A stretch of DNA of 64,000 nucleotides from Ricordea florida (Eukaryota; Cnidaria; Anthozoa; Corallimorpharia; Ricordeidae): contig OX453285.1 in the NCBI GenBank assembly GCA_949710005.1, forward strand, positions 9,900,233-9,964,232, given 5' to 3'. The notes under the pieces are model-generated. The model made no database searches, was not told where the DNA came from, and was given only the letters and a program-made list of their open reading frames with translations. Every line of letters starts with the position of its first letter. Position 1 is the first letter of the stretch. The position numbers and the translations under genes were made by a program. Positions 31,219 through 41,035 of the stretch are shown piece after piece.

Positions 31219-31866
31219 ATGGAAGAATTACGAGATAAAATTCCTTTTCACTGTATTATAACCGGTCCAACAAATTGTGGAAAGACAAAGTACATAATAG
31301 ATCAACTACGAGGTCCATTTCGAAAATTGTTTGAATTCATTGTTTTAATATGCCCCACTTATTCTAAAAATAAAACATATCATAATTTTGCTAGAGGAGA
31401 TAAACATTTCTATGTATTATCACCAGATGCTAGTAACATTGATGAGATTAATGAATTGTTAACTGATTGTAAAACTTTGTTCTCTGGTACAAATACACTA
31501 ATAATTTTAGACGATTGTGCTGTTTCGAATGATCTGAAAAAACGATCAAACAAGTTTATTGATTTAGCGTTCTCTGGAAGGCATCATGGATTATCAATGT
31601 GGGTTCTGACTCAACAATTAACATCGATAGCAAAACCATTCCGTGAAAATGTAGCTTGTGTGGTCTCATTCCATAATCCATCACAGAAGGGTATGAAGAT
31701 GCTTTTCTAAGATTATGGGGGTGATTTAGACCTTGAAACTAGTAAAAAATTTATGCAATTATTAAAAACTAAAAAATATTCTAGACTCTGTTTGTGTTTA
31801 CGTTATCCATTTAATTGCTATTTGGAGATCCCTGAAGTTATAAATTTCCGCTTCGCGGGACCCTAA
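31219..31866 (+). pseudogene. A32-like packaging ATPase, element II (internal stop)
   Basis: Walker A GPTNCGKTK and Walker B TLIILDDC are intact. An in-frame TAA at 31708-31710 (codon 164) interrupts the gene; the frame continues beyond it to a stop at 31866 with sequence still resembling the C-terminus of the copies at 5367 and 42338. By comparison it is a point change at a Glu codon. The 163-residue product would lack the C-terminal ~45 residues. Element II could only package DNA if the ATPase were supplied by another copy. Confidence 0.88.
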
Positions 31867-31905
31867 CGGGTTTAAAGGCCTGACTGTAGGTAAGAAAATT
31901 GTAAA

Positions 31906-32433
31906 ATGGCGGAAGTTGAAGATTATATTAGTGATGTAAAAGATGATGTAAAAGATAATTATAATAATGAAGTTGAAATAAAACAAGAATCACTAGCCAT
32001 CCTAGCAGCTCTTGGAACCACAAAGGAATATTTAGGGGTTGATATGAGTCTTGGTGATATAAAAAAATTATCGGTAAAAGACATTGAAAAATATTATAAT
32101 CGATATCAGGCAGTATTGGGTAAGAAAATTAATGGGGGGTTGGTAGATTCATCTCTTCAATTAGTTTCTAAAGTTATTTCTTACATGGTTCCTGTAGATG
32201 ATATAAAAGCTCTTTGTGATGATTTGAAAAATGATGATTTGGTTAATCGCGAACTGACAAACATTGTAGGTCTCTTAGCATTGAAAGCAGGAAGATTGGC
32301 AGCACTTGCTAGTGGGCTATTTCAGGTTGCTAAACATGTTAAAATAGGTAAAATACAACAAGTTACAAGTAAAAATATAGATGATTCTAACACAACTGAG
32401 CATAATACTGAGAATGTAAATGAGCACAACTGA
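31906..32433 (+). CDS. Conserved 175-aa protein, element II
   Basis: Orthologue of 4768-5304 and 43020-43565. Acidic N-terminus, then the conserved LAILAALGTTKEYLGVDMSL core and a variable polar tail. The upstream region has a GC-rich palindromic insertion (CCGCTTCGCGGGACCCTAAC, 31848-31867) and a TTTAAAGGC promoter-like motif. Function unknown. Confidence 0.75.
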   Translation: MAEVEDYISDVKDDVKDNYNNEVEIKQESLAILAALGTTKEYLGVDMSLGDIKKLSVKDIEKYYNRYQAVLGKKINGGLVDSSLQLVSKVISYMVPVDDIKALCDDLKNDDLVNRELTNIVGLLALKAGRLAALASGLFQVAKHVKIGKIQQVTSKNIDDSNTTEHNTENVNEHN

Positions 32434-32468
32434 TTTAAAGATTCTTTACTTTGTGAAATAAAATAATA

Positions 32469-32909
32469 ATGTCTGAAGAAGTTGTTGAACAAATTACTAG
32501 AGATCCACCAAAAGAAAAAACTGAAGGTAATGCTTCTAAAAAGAGGGATAAAGATCCTAAAAAAGTAGCAGCAGGTAAGAAATTAGCTGAATATAATAAA
32601 AAAGCAAAAGAAGCATTAGCTAGAGAGATGAAGCGTGAAGAAGAGCAAAATGAAAATAAAAATACAGAGAGTGAATTAAAAGCAAATCGGGCGGAGTCCT
32701 CCACGCGAAGCGGAAGCTGGATTACAGAGCTATCTTTCACTACTGTTTTATCCATTGTTGGAATAGGGTTTACAGCATTTGACATGTTTATGAGATACCG
32801 ACAAATCCATAGGGAGGATAATAAAAATAGAATAGTAGATTTATCTCAAGTTCCAACTAATGTTCCGATTAATATCCCCACCCAACCATCAAAAATTGGA
32901 ATGATATGA
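32469..32909 (+). CDS. Conserved 146-aa single-pass membrane protein, element II
   Basis: Starts MSEEVVEQITRDPPKE. A Lys-rich helical region includes DPKKVAAGKKLAEYNKKAKE; one membrane segment SFTTVLSIVGIGFTAFDMFM follows at about 95-115, then a short Pro-rich tail ending KIGMI. An extra GC-rich stretch (32688-32715) just before the membrane segment adds residues not found in the nested copy. TTTAAAGAT at 32434-32442. Likely a virion membrane protein. Confidence 0.77.
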   Translation: MSEEVVEQITRDPPKEKTEGNASKKRDKDPKKVAAGKKLAEYNKKAKEALAREMKREEEQNENKNTESELKANRAESSTRSGSWITELSFTTVLSIVGIGFTAFDMFMRYRQIHREDNKNRIVDLSQVPTNVPINIPTQPSKIGMI

Positions 32910-32942
32910 TTTAAAGGTTTCTTACTGATACAGTAAAAAATT

Positions 32943-33161
32943 ATGTCAACTGAAAACAAACTCGTGAAAACTGTTACTGATTCAGCAGTACTTATTGGGT
33001 TAGCAGCTGCTGTTGGTTATGTAGCTAAAAAGGCTATGAAAGAATCATTTATGAACGATCCATCCTCAAGTATTACAAATTATGCTAAATGGGTGGCTGT
33101 ATTGTCAGGTAGTATGTACCTAAAAACATATTTAGAGGATCAAAAGATTTTACCGACCTAA
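32943..33161 (+). CDS. Conserved 72-aa two-segment membrane protein, element II
   Basis: Nearly identical to 3968-4186 and 44121-44339: MSTENKLVKTVTDSAVLIGL, conserved FMNDPSSSITNYAKW, end YLEDQKILP. A short motif-A-like GGGGAGGAACC follows the stop (about 33162-33172), separating it from the next gene. Confidence 0.77.
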   Translation: MSTENKLVKTVTDSAVLIGLAAAVGYVAKKAMKESFMNDPSSSITNYAKWVAVLSGSMYLKTYLEDQKILPT

Positions 33162-33185
33162 AGGGGAGGAACCTCAAATTAAAAC

Positions 33186-33578
33186 ATGGCAACAATAGCA
33201 ATGATGGTTGGTGGGGCTATATTGAATGCAACTACATTCGTTGGGGGGTCGTATCTTGCAAAATATCTTTCAGGTGATAAAACAGATACAGAGAAAATAA
33301 GACATGATAAGGCATTAGAAAAATATCAAGAAGATTATGCTCAATATCAGGAAAATAGACAGAAACTAATTGATTGGAAAGTACAACAAAAGGATGATAA
33401 ATACCAAGCCTCAAAAAATATTTCTAATACCGATGAAGCTTTGAAATTGTATAGTCAGACACATGAACCAAAATTTGCGGATTATTATAAACCTAGTGAA
33501 AATCAAAAGATGGGTGAAATGGCATATGTGGGTGGTGGTATGTTGGCTTTAGGTTATATAGCCAGTAAATTCTTTTAG
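33186..33578 (+). CDS. Conserved 130-aa protein with hydrophobic ends, element II
   Basis: Hydrophobic N-terminus (MATIAMMVGGAILNATTFVG), charged helical middle, and Gly-rich hydrophobic C-terminus ending SKFF. Orthologues at 3570-3962 and 44349-44747. Position is conserved between the 72-aa gene and the coiled-coil protein. Confidence 0.75.
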   Translation: MATIAMMVGGAILNATTFVGGSYLAKYLSGDKTDTEKIRHDKALEKYQEDYAQYQENRQKLIDWKVQQKDDKYQASKNISNTDEALKLYSQTHEPKFADYYKPSENQKMGEMAYVGGGMLALGYIASKFF

Positions 33579-33629
33579 TTTATCGTATATGTTTTAATTT
33601 AAAGATTTCTTACTGATGAGTAAAAAATC

Positions 33630-34889
33630 ATGGCAGAATTTCCAGAAGATGATCCCATTGGATTGGGGGAAGAAGAAAATCCTGATGATAATGATGATTT
33701 TGATGAAAAAAGTCCACTACTTGGTAGAAAGCCATCACAAAAAAAAGTTAGAGTAACATCCACAACTAGAGGTGATAGGAATTATGAGGATAAGGGTGTT
33801 AGACCAAAAACTAAATCAGGATATACACAATTACCAGGTGAAGAAATAGAATTAGAGGAACTGAAAGAAAAAGATGAGAAATATGAAAATAGGATGGAAG
33901 CGTTGCAATATATAAAAAGTTTTTTCCCTGAATTTAAACCTTTAGAAGCCTCGTTTACAGCATTTTTTGATAGTGAAGGAAATACAAAGGTGATGTTGAG
34001 TAATAGACGTAATGCTGCGCCTCACATATTGATTGATAAAAATGGGAAAATAAACACTAAAGGTTTACCAAACACTATATTAAAAGAGATTGGTGGTGAT
34101 TATGAAACACTTATTTCAAGAAATTATAATACAGCATTGGAGTTGAATGAAGCTAATAAAAAAAATAGTGATTTAAATAATGCATTAGGGCGTTTAAGAA
34201 CAGTTTTGGAAAAATATGAAAATGATATAGAAAAATATGCCACAATTGAAAAAGAAAAGATGATAGCTTTAATTGAAAAACAACAAAAAAGAATTGCGGA
34301 AAGTGAAAGCTATTTAGATGCGGCTGTTAAACAGAAGGTGTTAGCTAAAACAGAGGTTGAAAAACTTAAAGTTGAATTGAATCGATACAAAGATGAAATA
34401 GATAAGTATAAGAAGGGACAGTCAAATTTAACAATGCTAGAACGTGGTAATGAAAGATTAAAAGCTGAAGTTGATAAATTTAGTGAACTAACAAGAAAGA
34501 GTATTATTTACAACCAAGAACAAATAGCTGATATGGAGAGTAAAAATGAAGAAATACTTAAAAATCTACCATTACGAGAGCGGATAAAGTATATCTTCAA
34601 AAAGTATGGTTTTACAGTATTTGCAGTTGTAAGTGCTGTAGGCGTGGTTATTGGCGTTATAGTTTCTAATCTTTCTAAAGGTCTATCAACATTAGGTAAA
34701 GGTGTTGGAAATGGGTTTAAAGCTATTGGTAAGAAACTAGGTGAAATATTACCAGGGATGGTTGGAGCTATCGTTAGCTTTCTTTTCAAAACAGCGGGTG
34801 AGGTTATTAGCTTTTTAGGTAAGAACGCTTGGTTGTTGATAATGGCTGTGGTTCTATATTTTGTGGAAAGTGTAAAGAAGAGTAAGTAA
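33630..34889 (+). CDS. Long coiled-coil membrane protein, element II
   Basis: 419 aa. Acidic N-terminus, a segment ITK/NRR-AAPHILIDK shared with element I, a coiled coil (about 150-310), then the conserved C-terminus (LRERIKYIFKKYGFTVFAV ... GKGVGNGFKAIGKKLGEILPGMVG ... WLLIMAVVLYFVE) with about three hydrophobic segments. TTTAAAGAT at 33598-33606. Probably a membrane-anchored structural or scaffold protein. Confidence 0.77.
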   Translation: MAEFPEDDPIGLGEEENPDDNDDFDEKSPLLGRKPSQKKVRVTSTTRGDRNYEDKGVRPKTKSGYTQLPGEEIELEELKEKDEKYENRMEALQYIKSFFPEFKPLEASFTAFFDSEGNTKVMLSNRRNAAPHILIDKNGKINTKGLPNTILKEIGGDYETLISRNYNTALELNEANKKNSDLNNALGRLRTVLEKYENDIEKYATIEKEKMIALIEKQQKRIAESESYLDAAVKQKVLAKTEVEKLKVELNRYKDEIDKYKKGQSNLTMLERGNERLKAEVDKFSELTRKSIIYNQEQIADMESKNEEILKNLPLRERIKYIFKKYGFTVFAVVSAVGVVIGVIVSNLSKGLSTLGKGVGNGFKAIGKKLGEILPGMVGAIVSFLFKTAGEVISFLGKNAWLLIMAVVLYFVESVKKSK

Positions 34890-34941
34890 CAAACCTGGTC
34901 GTATCTATTTAAAGATATCATGTTGATCAGTAAAATACAAT

Positions 34942-35330
34942 ATCGATGACTACAATAGAATTTATCCTAATTTGCCTGTTAATTCAGACCCGAGTTCCTC
35001 ATTTCAGTCGGTTAATTTCAGACTACAAAAGTCATGCGAAGTACTAAATAATCTTGATAAGGAAATTAAACATTATGAGGATGTTAGGAAAAAATACAAT
35101 AGAGCAAGAGGTATATTTACAAAAATCAGTGTTTGTAGTGGAGTGCTTTCAGTTATTCTATCTGCAAGTGGACTTGGAACCTCCCTTACTGGTTTTGGTG
35201 CTGTTGTTGGTATACCCTTAGGAGCTGTGGGGGGTATTTGTGGTGGAATATCAGTTGTATTCGGTGCGTCTTCTAAACGACTTTCTCATAAAGTTAGTAA
35301 ACATGAACAGACAGTTTCTTTGGCAAAAGC
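34942..35330 (+). pseudogene. 5' part of 204-aa-type membrane protein gene, element II, split by nested Polinton
   Basis: Collinear with 46779 onwards, but the expected start codon is ATC (34942-34944). The sequence runs in frame to 35330, where the nested element begins; 389 nt here plus 226 nt at 52688-52913 total exactly 205 codons, the length of the nested element's intact homologue including its stop. The promoter motif (34908-34916) is preserved. The gene is inactivated twice: lost start and insertion. Confidence 0.9.
35326..35330. repeat. Target-site duplication of nested element III, left
   Basis: AAAGC, repeated at 52683-52687. Without the insertion the gene would read GGCAAAAGCAAAAGTAAA, matching the homologue at about 47160. 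Confidence 0.92.
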
Positions 35331-35487
35331 AGTAGTAGTGAAAAGCGGGGACTGGCACAATTTAATTTTCATCCTAATTTGACTGAGATTTTGTTAGTGA
35401 TTTAATAAACAAGGCAAAATTTTAGGTTATGCTAATTTTATCAGAGATTTTGTTAGTGATTTAATAGACAAGGTAGAATTTTAGTTT

Positions 35488-35620
35488 TTATACTACTACA
35501 CGAGAAGTTTCTGTAATTTGATTGGCTAAGAGCAGTGGTATTTCTGCTTAATTTGAAATACCTACATGTGAAAATTACAAACCTTTTGTGAGTAGTATTA
35601 TAAACAAATAATAGCATGAT

Positions 35621-35652
<32 letters not shown>

Positions 35653-35779
35653 AGATATTTCAAAATTGTCTCAAATTTCACTCGCCTAACGGCTCTTGAA
35701 ATTACGTACAACAATTTTGAAATATCTCTCGTGGTATTTATACCAAATATCACTACAAACCATGCTATTACCTATACTA
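35488..35779. mobile_element. MITE-like double-palindrome insertion in the left TIR
   Basis: Absent from the right TIR. It holds two successive imperfect palindromes: about 35488-35599 (arms starting ATACTACTACACGAG) and about 35609-35769 (arms of ~60 bp starting AATAGCATG). No coding frame. Looks like a non-autonomous foldback element; the duplicated target is too short to define (possibly TA). Confidence 0.75.
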
Positions 35780-35822
35780 ATCTAATTAAATAGAAATTTT
35801 ATAAAAATGAAAAAAAATGTTA

Positions 35823-35831
35823 CTTAAAGAT
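35823..35831 (+). promoter_or_regulatory. CTTAAAGAT motif upstream of element III polymerase
   Basis: Ends 19 bp before the ATG at 35851; a variant of the T(C/T)TAAAGAT motif, also present in mirror position at the right end before the 366-aa gene. Confidence 0.5.
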
Positions 35832-35850
35832 AAGAACAACGAAATATAAA

Positions 35851-38800
35851 ATGAATAATTTAGAAAAATTGAATGTATTACAATTGAAACAAATCGCAAA
35901 AGAGCGAGGGATTCCGAGATATTATAGGTTGCGTAGAACCGAACTTATCGAAGCCATTAATATTGAAAATCCACAAAGACCAATAAATAATATAGAAAAC
36001 CAATTAGAAAGATTAAATGTTCAAGAATTGAGAGAAATTGCTAAAAATCGCGGAATTCTTGATTATTATAGGATGCGTAAAAATGAACTTATTGTTGCTC
36101 TTAATGATATTGAAAATACACCAAATCAGCTGCAAATGTCTATTCTTGATGAGGAAATACCTGATATTAATGTTCCAATTTTAAAACCTATCAAACAACA
36201 AAAATCAACAAAAACTTTTAATTGGGGAAATTATTCATTTAAGGTTATGGATAAAGATGAGTTTTCAAAAAAGCTCGAAGATTTAACCAATGAAAATATT
36301 ATAAAACTTACTAATAATAAGAAAACAAAATCTAAACCAAGAAAAAAAGTAATTATATCTGATAGTGTGAGTGATGAATTGGTGGAAAAAGAATTTAATA
36401 TAGAAGAACAACAAACAGCATTAAAAGGTTATTTGAAAACACAGGATAAATGGAAAGAAAGGGTTTGGACCAGAAGAGTTTTTAAATCATATAAAACAAA
36501 AAGTTATAGATCTAATTAATAAGAAAAAGAAACCCATTAAAGTAAAATTTTTATATAAATGTAAGTTTATAAAAAAGGATCCCGCAAGAAAAAAAACTAT
36601 TAAGGAAGATTTTGGTTATTTTCATACAAAAGTAAAAACGATTACTGAATCAACTGATTTTTTTGAATTATACGATATTATGAAAAATCGTTTGGTTGAA
36701 TTGGTTGAAGAGTTTCAGAAAAAAGAAACTGGATGGATATTTGATAAAGCTGAATATTTAGATATCAACATTGACCCTTTTGAGCCTACTTCTGGGAGTT
36801 CTTATATTCCTTTACCATTAAAATTAGCAGAAAAAAAGGCAATTATAAACGTTAAAAATGAAAATGATAATGAGTGTTTTAAGTGGGCCGCAACTTCATC
36901 AGTTTTTCCTAAAGATAAGAATCCACAAAGATTAAATAAACAAATGAAAGATAACTCAGAAAAGCTTGACTGGTCAGGAATTAAGTTTCCTGTTGAATGG
37001 AAAGATATTGATAGGTTTGAAAAGCAAAACCCTTACTACACGATTAATGTTTATGGATATGATAAAGATGATGTATACCCACTAAGAATAAGTAAAAAAC
37101 AAAAAGGTTTTCTAATCAACCTACTTTTAATATCAAAAGATGAAAATAATCATTACTGTTGGATAAAGAATATGAGTGGATTATTAGCTGCAAAAGTTAG
37201 TAAACACAAATCTAAGATGCACTTTTGCCCCAGATGTCTAAATGCATTTCAGTCAGAAAAATCATTGGAAAAACATCTAGAATATTGCAGCGTAAATAAA
37301 GAAGTTAAGATTGAAATGCCTTTGGATGAAGAGGGCAATCCTAAGTATATTAAATTCAATAATTATAATAGAAAAATGCGAGTACCATTTGTTGTATATG
37401 CAGACTTTGAGTGTTATCCAGAGAAAATACATACATGCTCACCAAATGAAAGCAAAAGTTTTACTAATAAATACCAAAAACATAAAGCATCAGGATTCTG
37501 CTATCTAATAAAGTCTTTTGATGATAAAATATTTTCACCCAAGCTTGTAAAATACACCGCCAAATCACCAGATGAAGATATTCCTCAGATATTTATTGAA
37601 AATTTAGAGCAAGATATTAAGAAAATTTACAATAATACAAAATATCATAAAAAAGCGGCGTATATGTCAGAAATGGATAAAAAAGAATATGAAAATGCTA
37701 CTAGCTGTCATATATGTGAGGGTGAATTGGGTGAAAATAAGGTATTAGATCATTGTCACCTTACAGGAAATTATAGAGGAGCAGCTCATAATGAATGTAA
37801 CTTAAATTATAAGATTCCAAACTTCTTTCCAGTAATATTTCATAATTTATCTGGATATGATGCTCATATTTTTATAAGAAATCTTGGTACAACAAAAGGT
37901 AATATAAACTGCATACCTAATAACGAGGAAAAGTATATTTCTTTCACAAAACAGATTGTGGTTGATACATTTACAAATAAAGAAGGTAAGCAAATTGAGG
38001 TGAAGCGAGATATTAGATTCATAGATTCATTTAAATTTATGTCAACGAGTTTAGATAAATTAGTAACTAATCTACCAAAAGAATCTTTAAAAAACTTAAA
38101 TATTTTCTATAAAGGCGAAGAATTAAAGTCATTGTTGAGAAAAGGAATATTTCCATATGATTGGTTTGATGGATTAGATAAACTCAATGCAGATAAACTT
38201 CCGCTAAAAGAAGAATTTTATTCAAAACTTAACGAAAAAGATATTTCAGAAGATGATTACCAGCATGCAAAAAATGTATGGAAAACATTTAATATTAAAA
38301 CAATGAGGGAATATCATGACCTATATCTTGAGTCAGATGTATTACTTTTAGCGGACGTATTCGAGAATTTTAGAGATGTTTGTTGTAAAAACTATAGATT
38401 AGATCCTGCTTGGTATTATACTGCTCCTGGACTAGCTTGGGATGCATCATTAAAGTTAACAAAAGTAAATTTGGAGCTGTTAACTGATATAGATATGTTA
38501 CTTATGGTTGAGAAAGGCATTAGAGGAGGCGTCTCTATGATTTCTACAAGATACGCAAAAGCAAACAATCCATATATGGTTGAATATAATAAAAACCTTG
38601 CAATAAATTATATTATATATCTTGATGCAAATAATTTATATGGCGGCGCAATGAGTAAACCACTACCTACTCGTGGTTTTAAATGGATGAAAGAAAAAGA
38701 TCTTTCATATTGGAAAAATATGCCGTGCATTTTAGAGGTTGATTTAGAATATCCAACTCACCTTAATGATTTACATAATGATTATCCGCTTGCCCCAGAG

Positions 38801-39835
38801 AGACTTTTAATTAATAGAGTTGAGAAACTTATTCCAAATCTAAACAATAAGGTAAAGTATGTTGTTCATCATGAAACATTAAAACTTTATGAAAGTCTTG
38901 GATTAAAAGTTACAAAAATTCATAGAGGAATTACATTTGAAGAGTCGGCTTGGTTAAAACCATACATTGAATTGAATACCAACCTCAGAGCTAAAGGAAA
39001 TAACGATTTTGAGAAAGATTTCTTCAAGTTAATGAATAATTGTGTATTTGGTAAAACTATGGAAAACATTAGAAATAGGGTTGATATTAAATTAGTTACT
39101 AATGAAAAAGATGCGAAAAAATTAATATCAAAACCTAACTATGAGCATCGCACTATATTTTGTGAAAATCTTGTAGCCATCCACATGAAGAAAACAAAGT
39201 TAGTATTCAATAAACCCGTTTATTTAGGTATGTGTATTTTAGATTTAAGTAAAACAATAATGTACGATTTTCATTATAATTATATAAAACCAAAATATGG
39301 AGAAAAAGCAAAATTGTTGTTTACAGATACAGACAGTCTTGCTTATGATATAGAAACAGAGGATTTCTATAAAGATATAAGTCCAGATGTTAGGGATAAG
39401 TTTGACACAAGCAACTTTCCTAAAAATCATTCATCGGGTATTGAGACGGGCGTAAACAAAAAAGTCATCAATATGTTTAAAGATGAAGCTGGCGGAAATC
39501 AGATAGCTGAATTTGTGGGTTTACGAGCAAAGCTTTATTCCTACAGAATGGATGAAGGTGAAGAAGAAAAGAAATGTAAGGGAATGAAGAAAGTAGTTGT
39601 AAAAAATAACATAAGCTTTAATGATTACAAGGATTGCCTTTTCAATAAAGAGCCGCAGATGAGACAGATGAAAGTAATAAGAAGTCGATTACATGATATT
39701 TATACTGAAACTGTTAATAAAGTTGCATTATCTGCCAATGATGATAAGAGAATAATTTGTGAAGATGGAATAAATACTTACGCCTATGGACACTATCGTA
39801 CCAACACAGAATCTGTAGGTAACTCAGTATCATAG
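35851..39835 (+). pseudogene. Family B DNA polymerase, element III (one apparent frameshift)
   Basis: Frame one, 35851-36519, encodes two SAP-like helix pairs (LNVLQLKQIAKERGIPRYYR and LNVQELREIAKNRGILDYYR) plus a basic linker. A one-base excess in an A-run near 36499-36503 shifts the frame; the rest is open to 39835. The second part has a C2H2-like finger (FCPRCLNAF), exonuclease VYADFEC, an endonuclease VII-like CHIC...DHCHLTGNYRG insert, exo motifs HNLSGYDAH and ESDVLLL, and polymerase motifs LDANNLYG, MNNCVFGK and TDTDSL. If the shift is a sequencing error the gene is complete (~1,327 codons). The 3' end overlaps the integrase by 43 bp. Confidence 0.85.
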
Positions 39836-40785
39836 GGAATAACCTGTAATTCTTCCCTTACAAAGCCTCGTCTCGGACCATCAACCAAATAATATAAAAC
39901 CGGCTGATTGGGTGAAATCACACTTCTAGAAATATCATAAACTTTGATACTCCAAATAGGATCTGTAGCTCGCCTTTTTTCTCCACCTTCAAGTTCGCCG
40001 GGAGATAATAGATATCTAACTTTAACCTCTGGAGGTAGTCTATCCTCATCAAGCCCAACCTCGCGATGGTAATTTTTTGGTTCAATATCAACCTCTTTCA
40101 GTTTTATAGCCTTATCAGGTTCTTTACCAGTTATTCTAGTTGGTGTATTATTCAAAGTTTTTAGAATAGCAGGTAATCGTTTCACCCATACTCTAGACCT
40201 TTCATTCTGTATCATTTCTTGCGCATATTGATGACTAAATAACTTTTCTCCTAATATTTTATTTGCTCTTTCCACAAATGCTTGTGCTCTATGATTTCCA
40301 GCTTCGCTTCTTTGTATTCTAACATTATGGTAATTCATAAGTTTGGTAACCTCACCCATAAATTCTTTTCCTGGATCAACCATTAATGTTTTAGGATATC
40401 TCATTCTTCTAGAATATATTTTCTCAAAAGCATTTGAAATTTCTCGGCTTTCTTTTGAGATTAATGGTTCAGCATCTTTATATCTCGACGCAATATCAAC
40501 CACAACTAATGCATATTTATAAGTTTTTCTTCCAACTCTATCATGCGGTAAAAATAATAAATCTGCCTGGTGAATCTGATTAGGCTTATCCACAGTCCAA
40601 TGCGGTCTAGGTATATATTTTGGAGCTGGAAGATAGATTTGCCATATTGCCTGTTTCTGAAGCCATTGTTTAGCCACATTTTCACTTACTTTCGCCTTCT
40701 CAGCTAATTTAGGAATCCCGGAATATCCTTTCCAATATCCTTCAGTTGAATAATATATTTTTGAAAGTATATTTTCGTTATTCAT
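39793..40785 (-). CDS. Polinton integrase, element III
   Basis: 330 aa, intact. Asp in HQADLLFLPHD, Asp in LMVDPGKEF and Glu in AFVERAN form the catalytic triad; the C-terminal domain has RRATDPIWS and GFVREELQV. It is the likely enzyme for the AAAGC insertion. No GC-rich insertions. The start ATG follows the degenerate motif TTTAAATATT. Confidence 0.92.
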   Translation of the reverse strand: MNNENILSKIYYSTEGYWKGYSGIPKLAEKAKVSENVAKQWLQKQAIWQIYLPAPKYIPRPHWTVDKPNQIHQADLLFLPHDRVGRKTYKYALVVVDIASRYKDAEPLISKESREISNAFEKIYSRRMRYPKTLMVDPGKEFMGEVTKLMNYHNVRIQRSEAGNHRAQAFVERANKILGEKLFSHQYAQEMIQNERSRVWVKRLPAILKTLNNTPTRITGKEPDKAIKLKEVDIEPKNYHREVGLDEDRLPPEVKVRYLLSPGELEGGEKRRATDPIWSIKVYDISRSVISPNQPVLYYLVDGPRRGFVREELQVIPYDTELPTDSVLVR

Positions 40786-40818
40786 TTAAATATTAAAAAA
40801 AGAATCTTATAAATTAAA

Positions 40819-41013
40819 ATGGGTGAAGAAAAAATAAATTTTACTGGGTATCAAATAAACATTATGAAAAAAATTATAATTAAAAAAATTCTAGATATGG
40901 AAGATGGCGATAATATTTTTAATGTTATGATTATGATACCAAATGCAAGAGAAAGTTTATTAAAACATATTGAAAAATTAGATAATAATAGGACAAAGGG
41001 GTTTAAAGATTAA
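40819..41013 (+). CDS. Small 64-aa protein unique to element III
   Basis: MGEEKINFTGYQINIMKKII... Lys/Ile-rich, with a helical end (ARESLLKHIEKLDNN). It lies between the divergent integrase and the MCP, where elements I and II have only ~33 bp. A weak TTTAAATAT precedes it, and the MCP promoter motif (41002-41010) overlaps its 3' end. No homologue in the window; may be real or spurious. Confidence 0.45.
   Translation: MGEEKINFTGYQINIMKKIIIKKILDMEDGDNIFNVMIMIPNARESLLKHIEKLDNNRTKGFKD
41002..41010 (+). promoter_or_regulatory. TTTAAAGAT motif upstream of element III MCP
   Basis: Followed by TAACCAAAGTATCTTATAAA, nearly the same as in front of the element I MCP; ends 25 bp before the ATG at 41036. 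Confidence 0.6.
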
Positions 41014-41035
41014 CCAAAGTATCTTATAAATTACA

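Larger units (their letters stand above)
35331..36172 (+). repeat. Left TIR of element III (with a 292-bp insertion)
   Basis: Matches the reverse complement of about 52131-52682 apart from the segment 35488-35779. The repeat runs through the start of the SAP-domain coding region (about 107 codons), so both end genes share their N-terminus. Confidence 0.9.
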
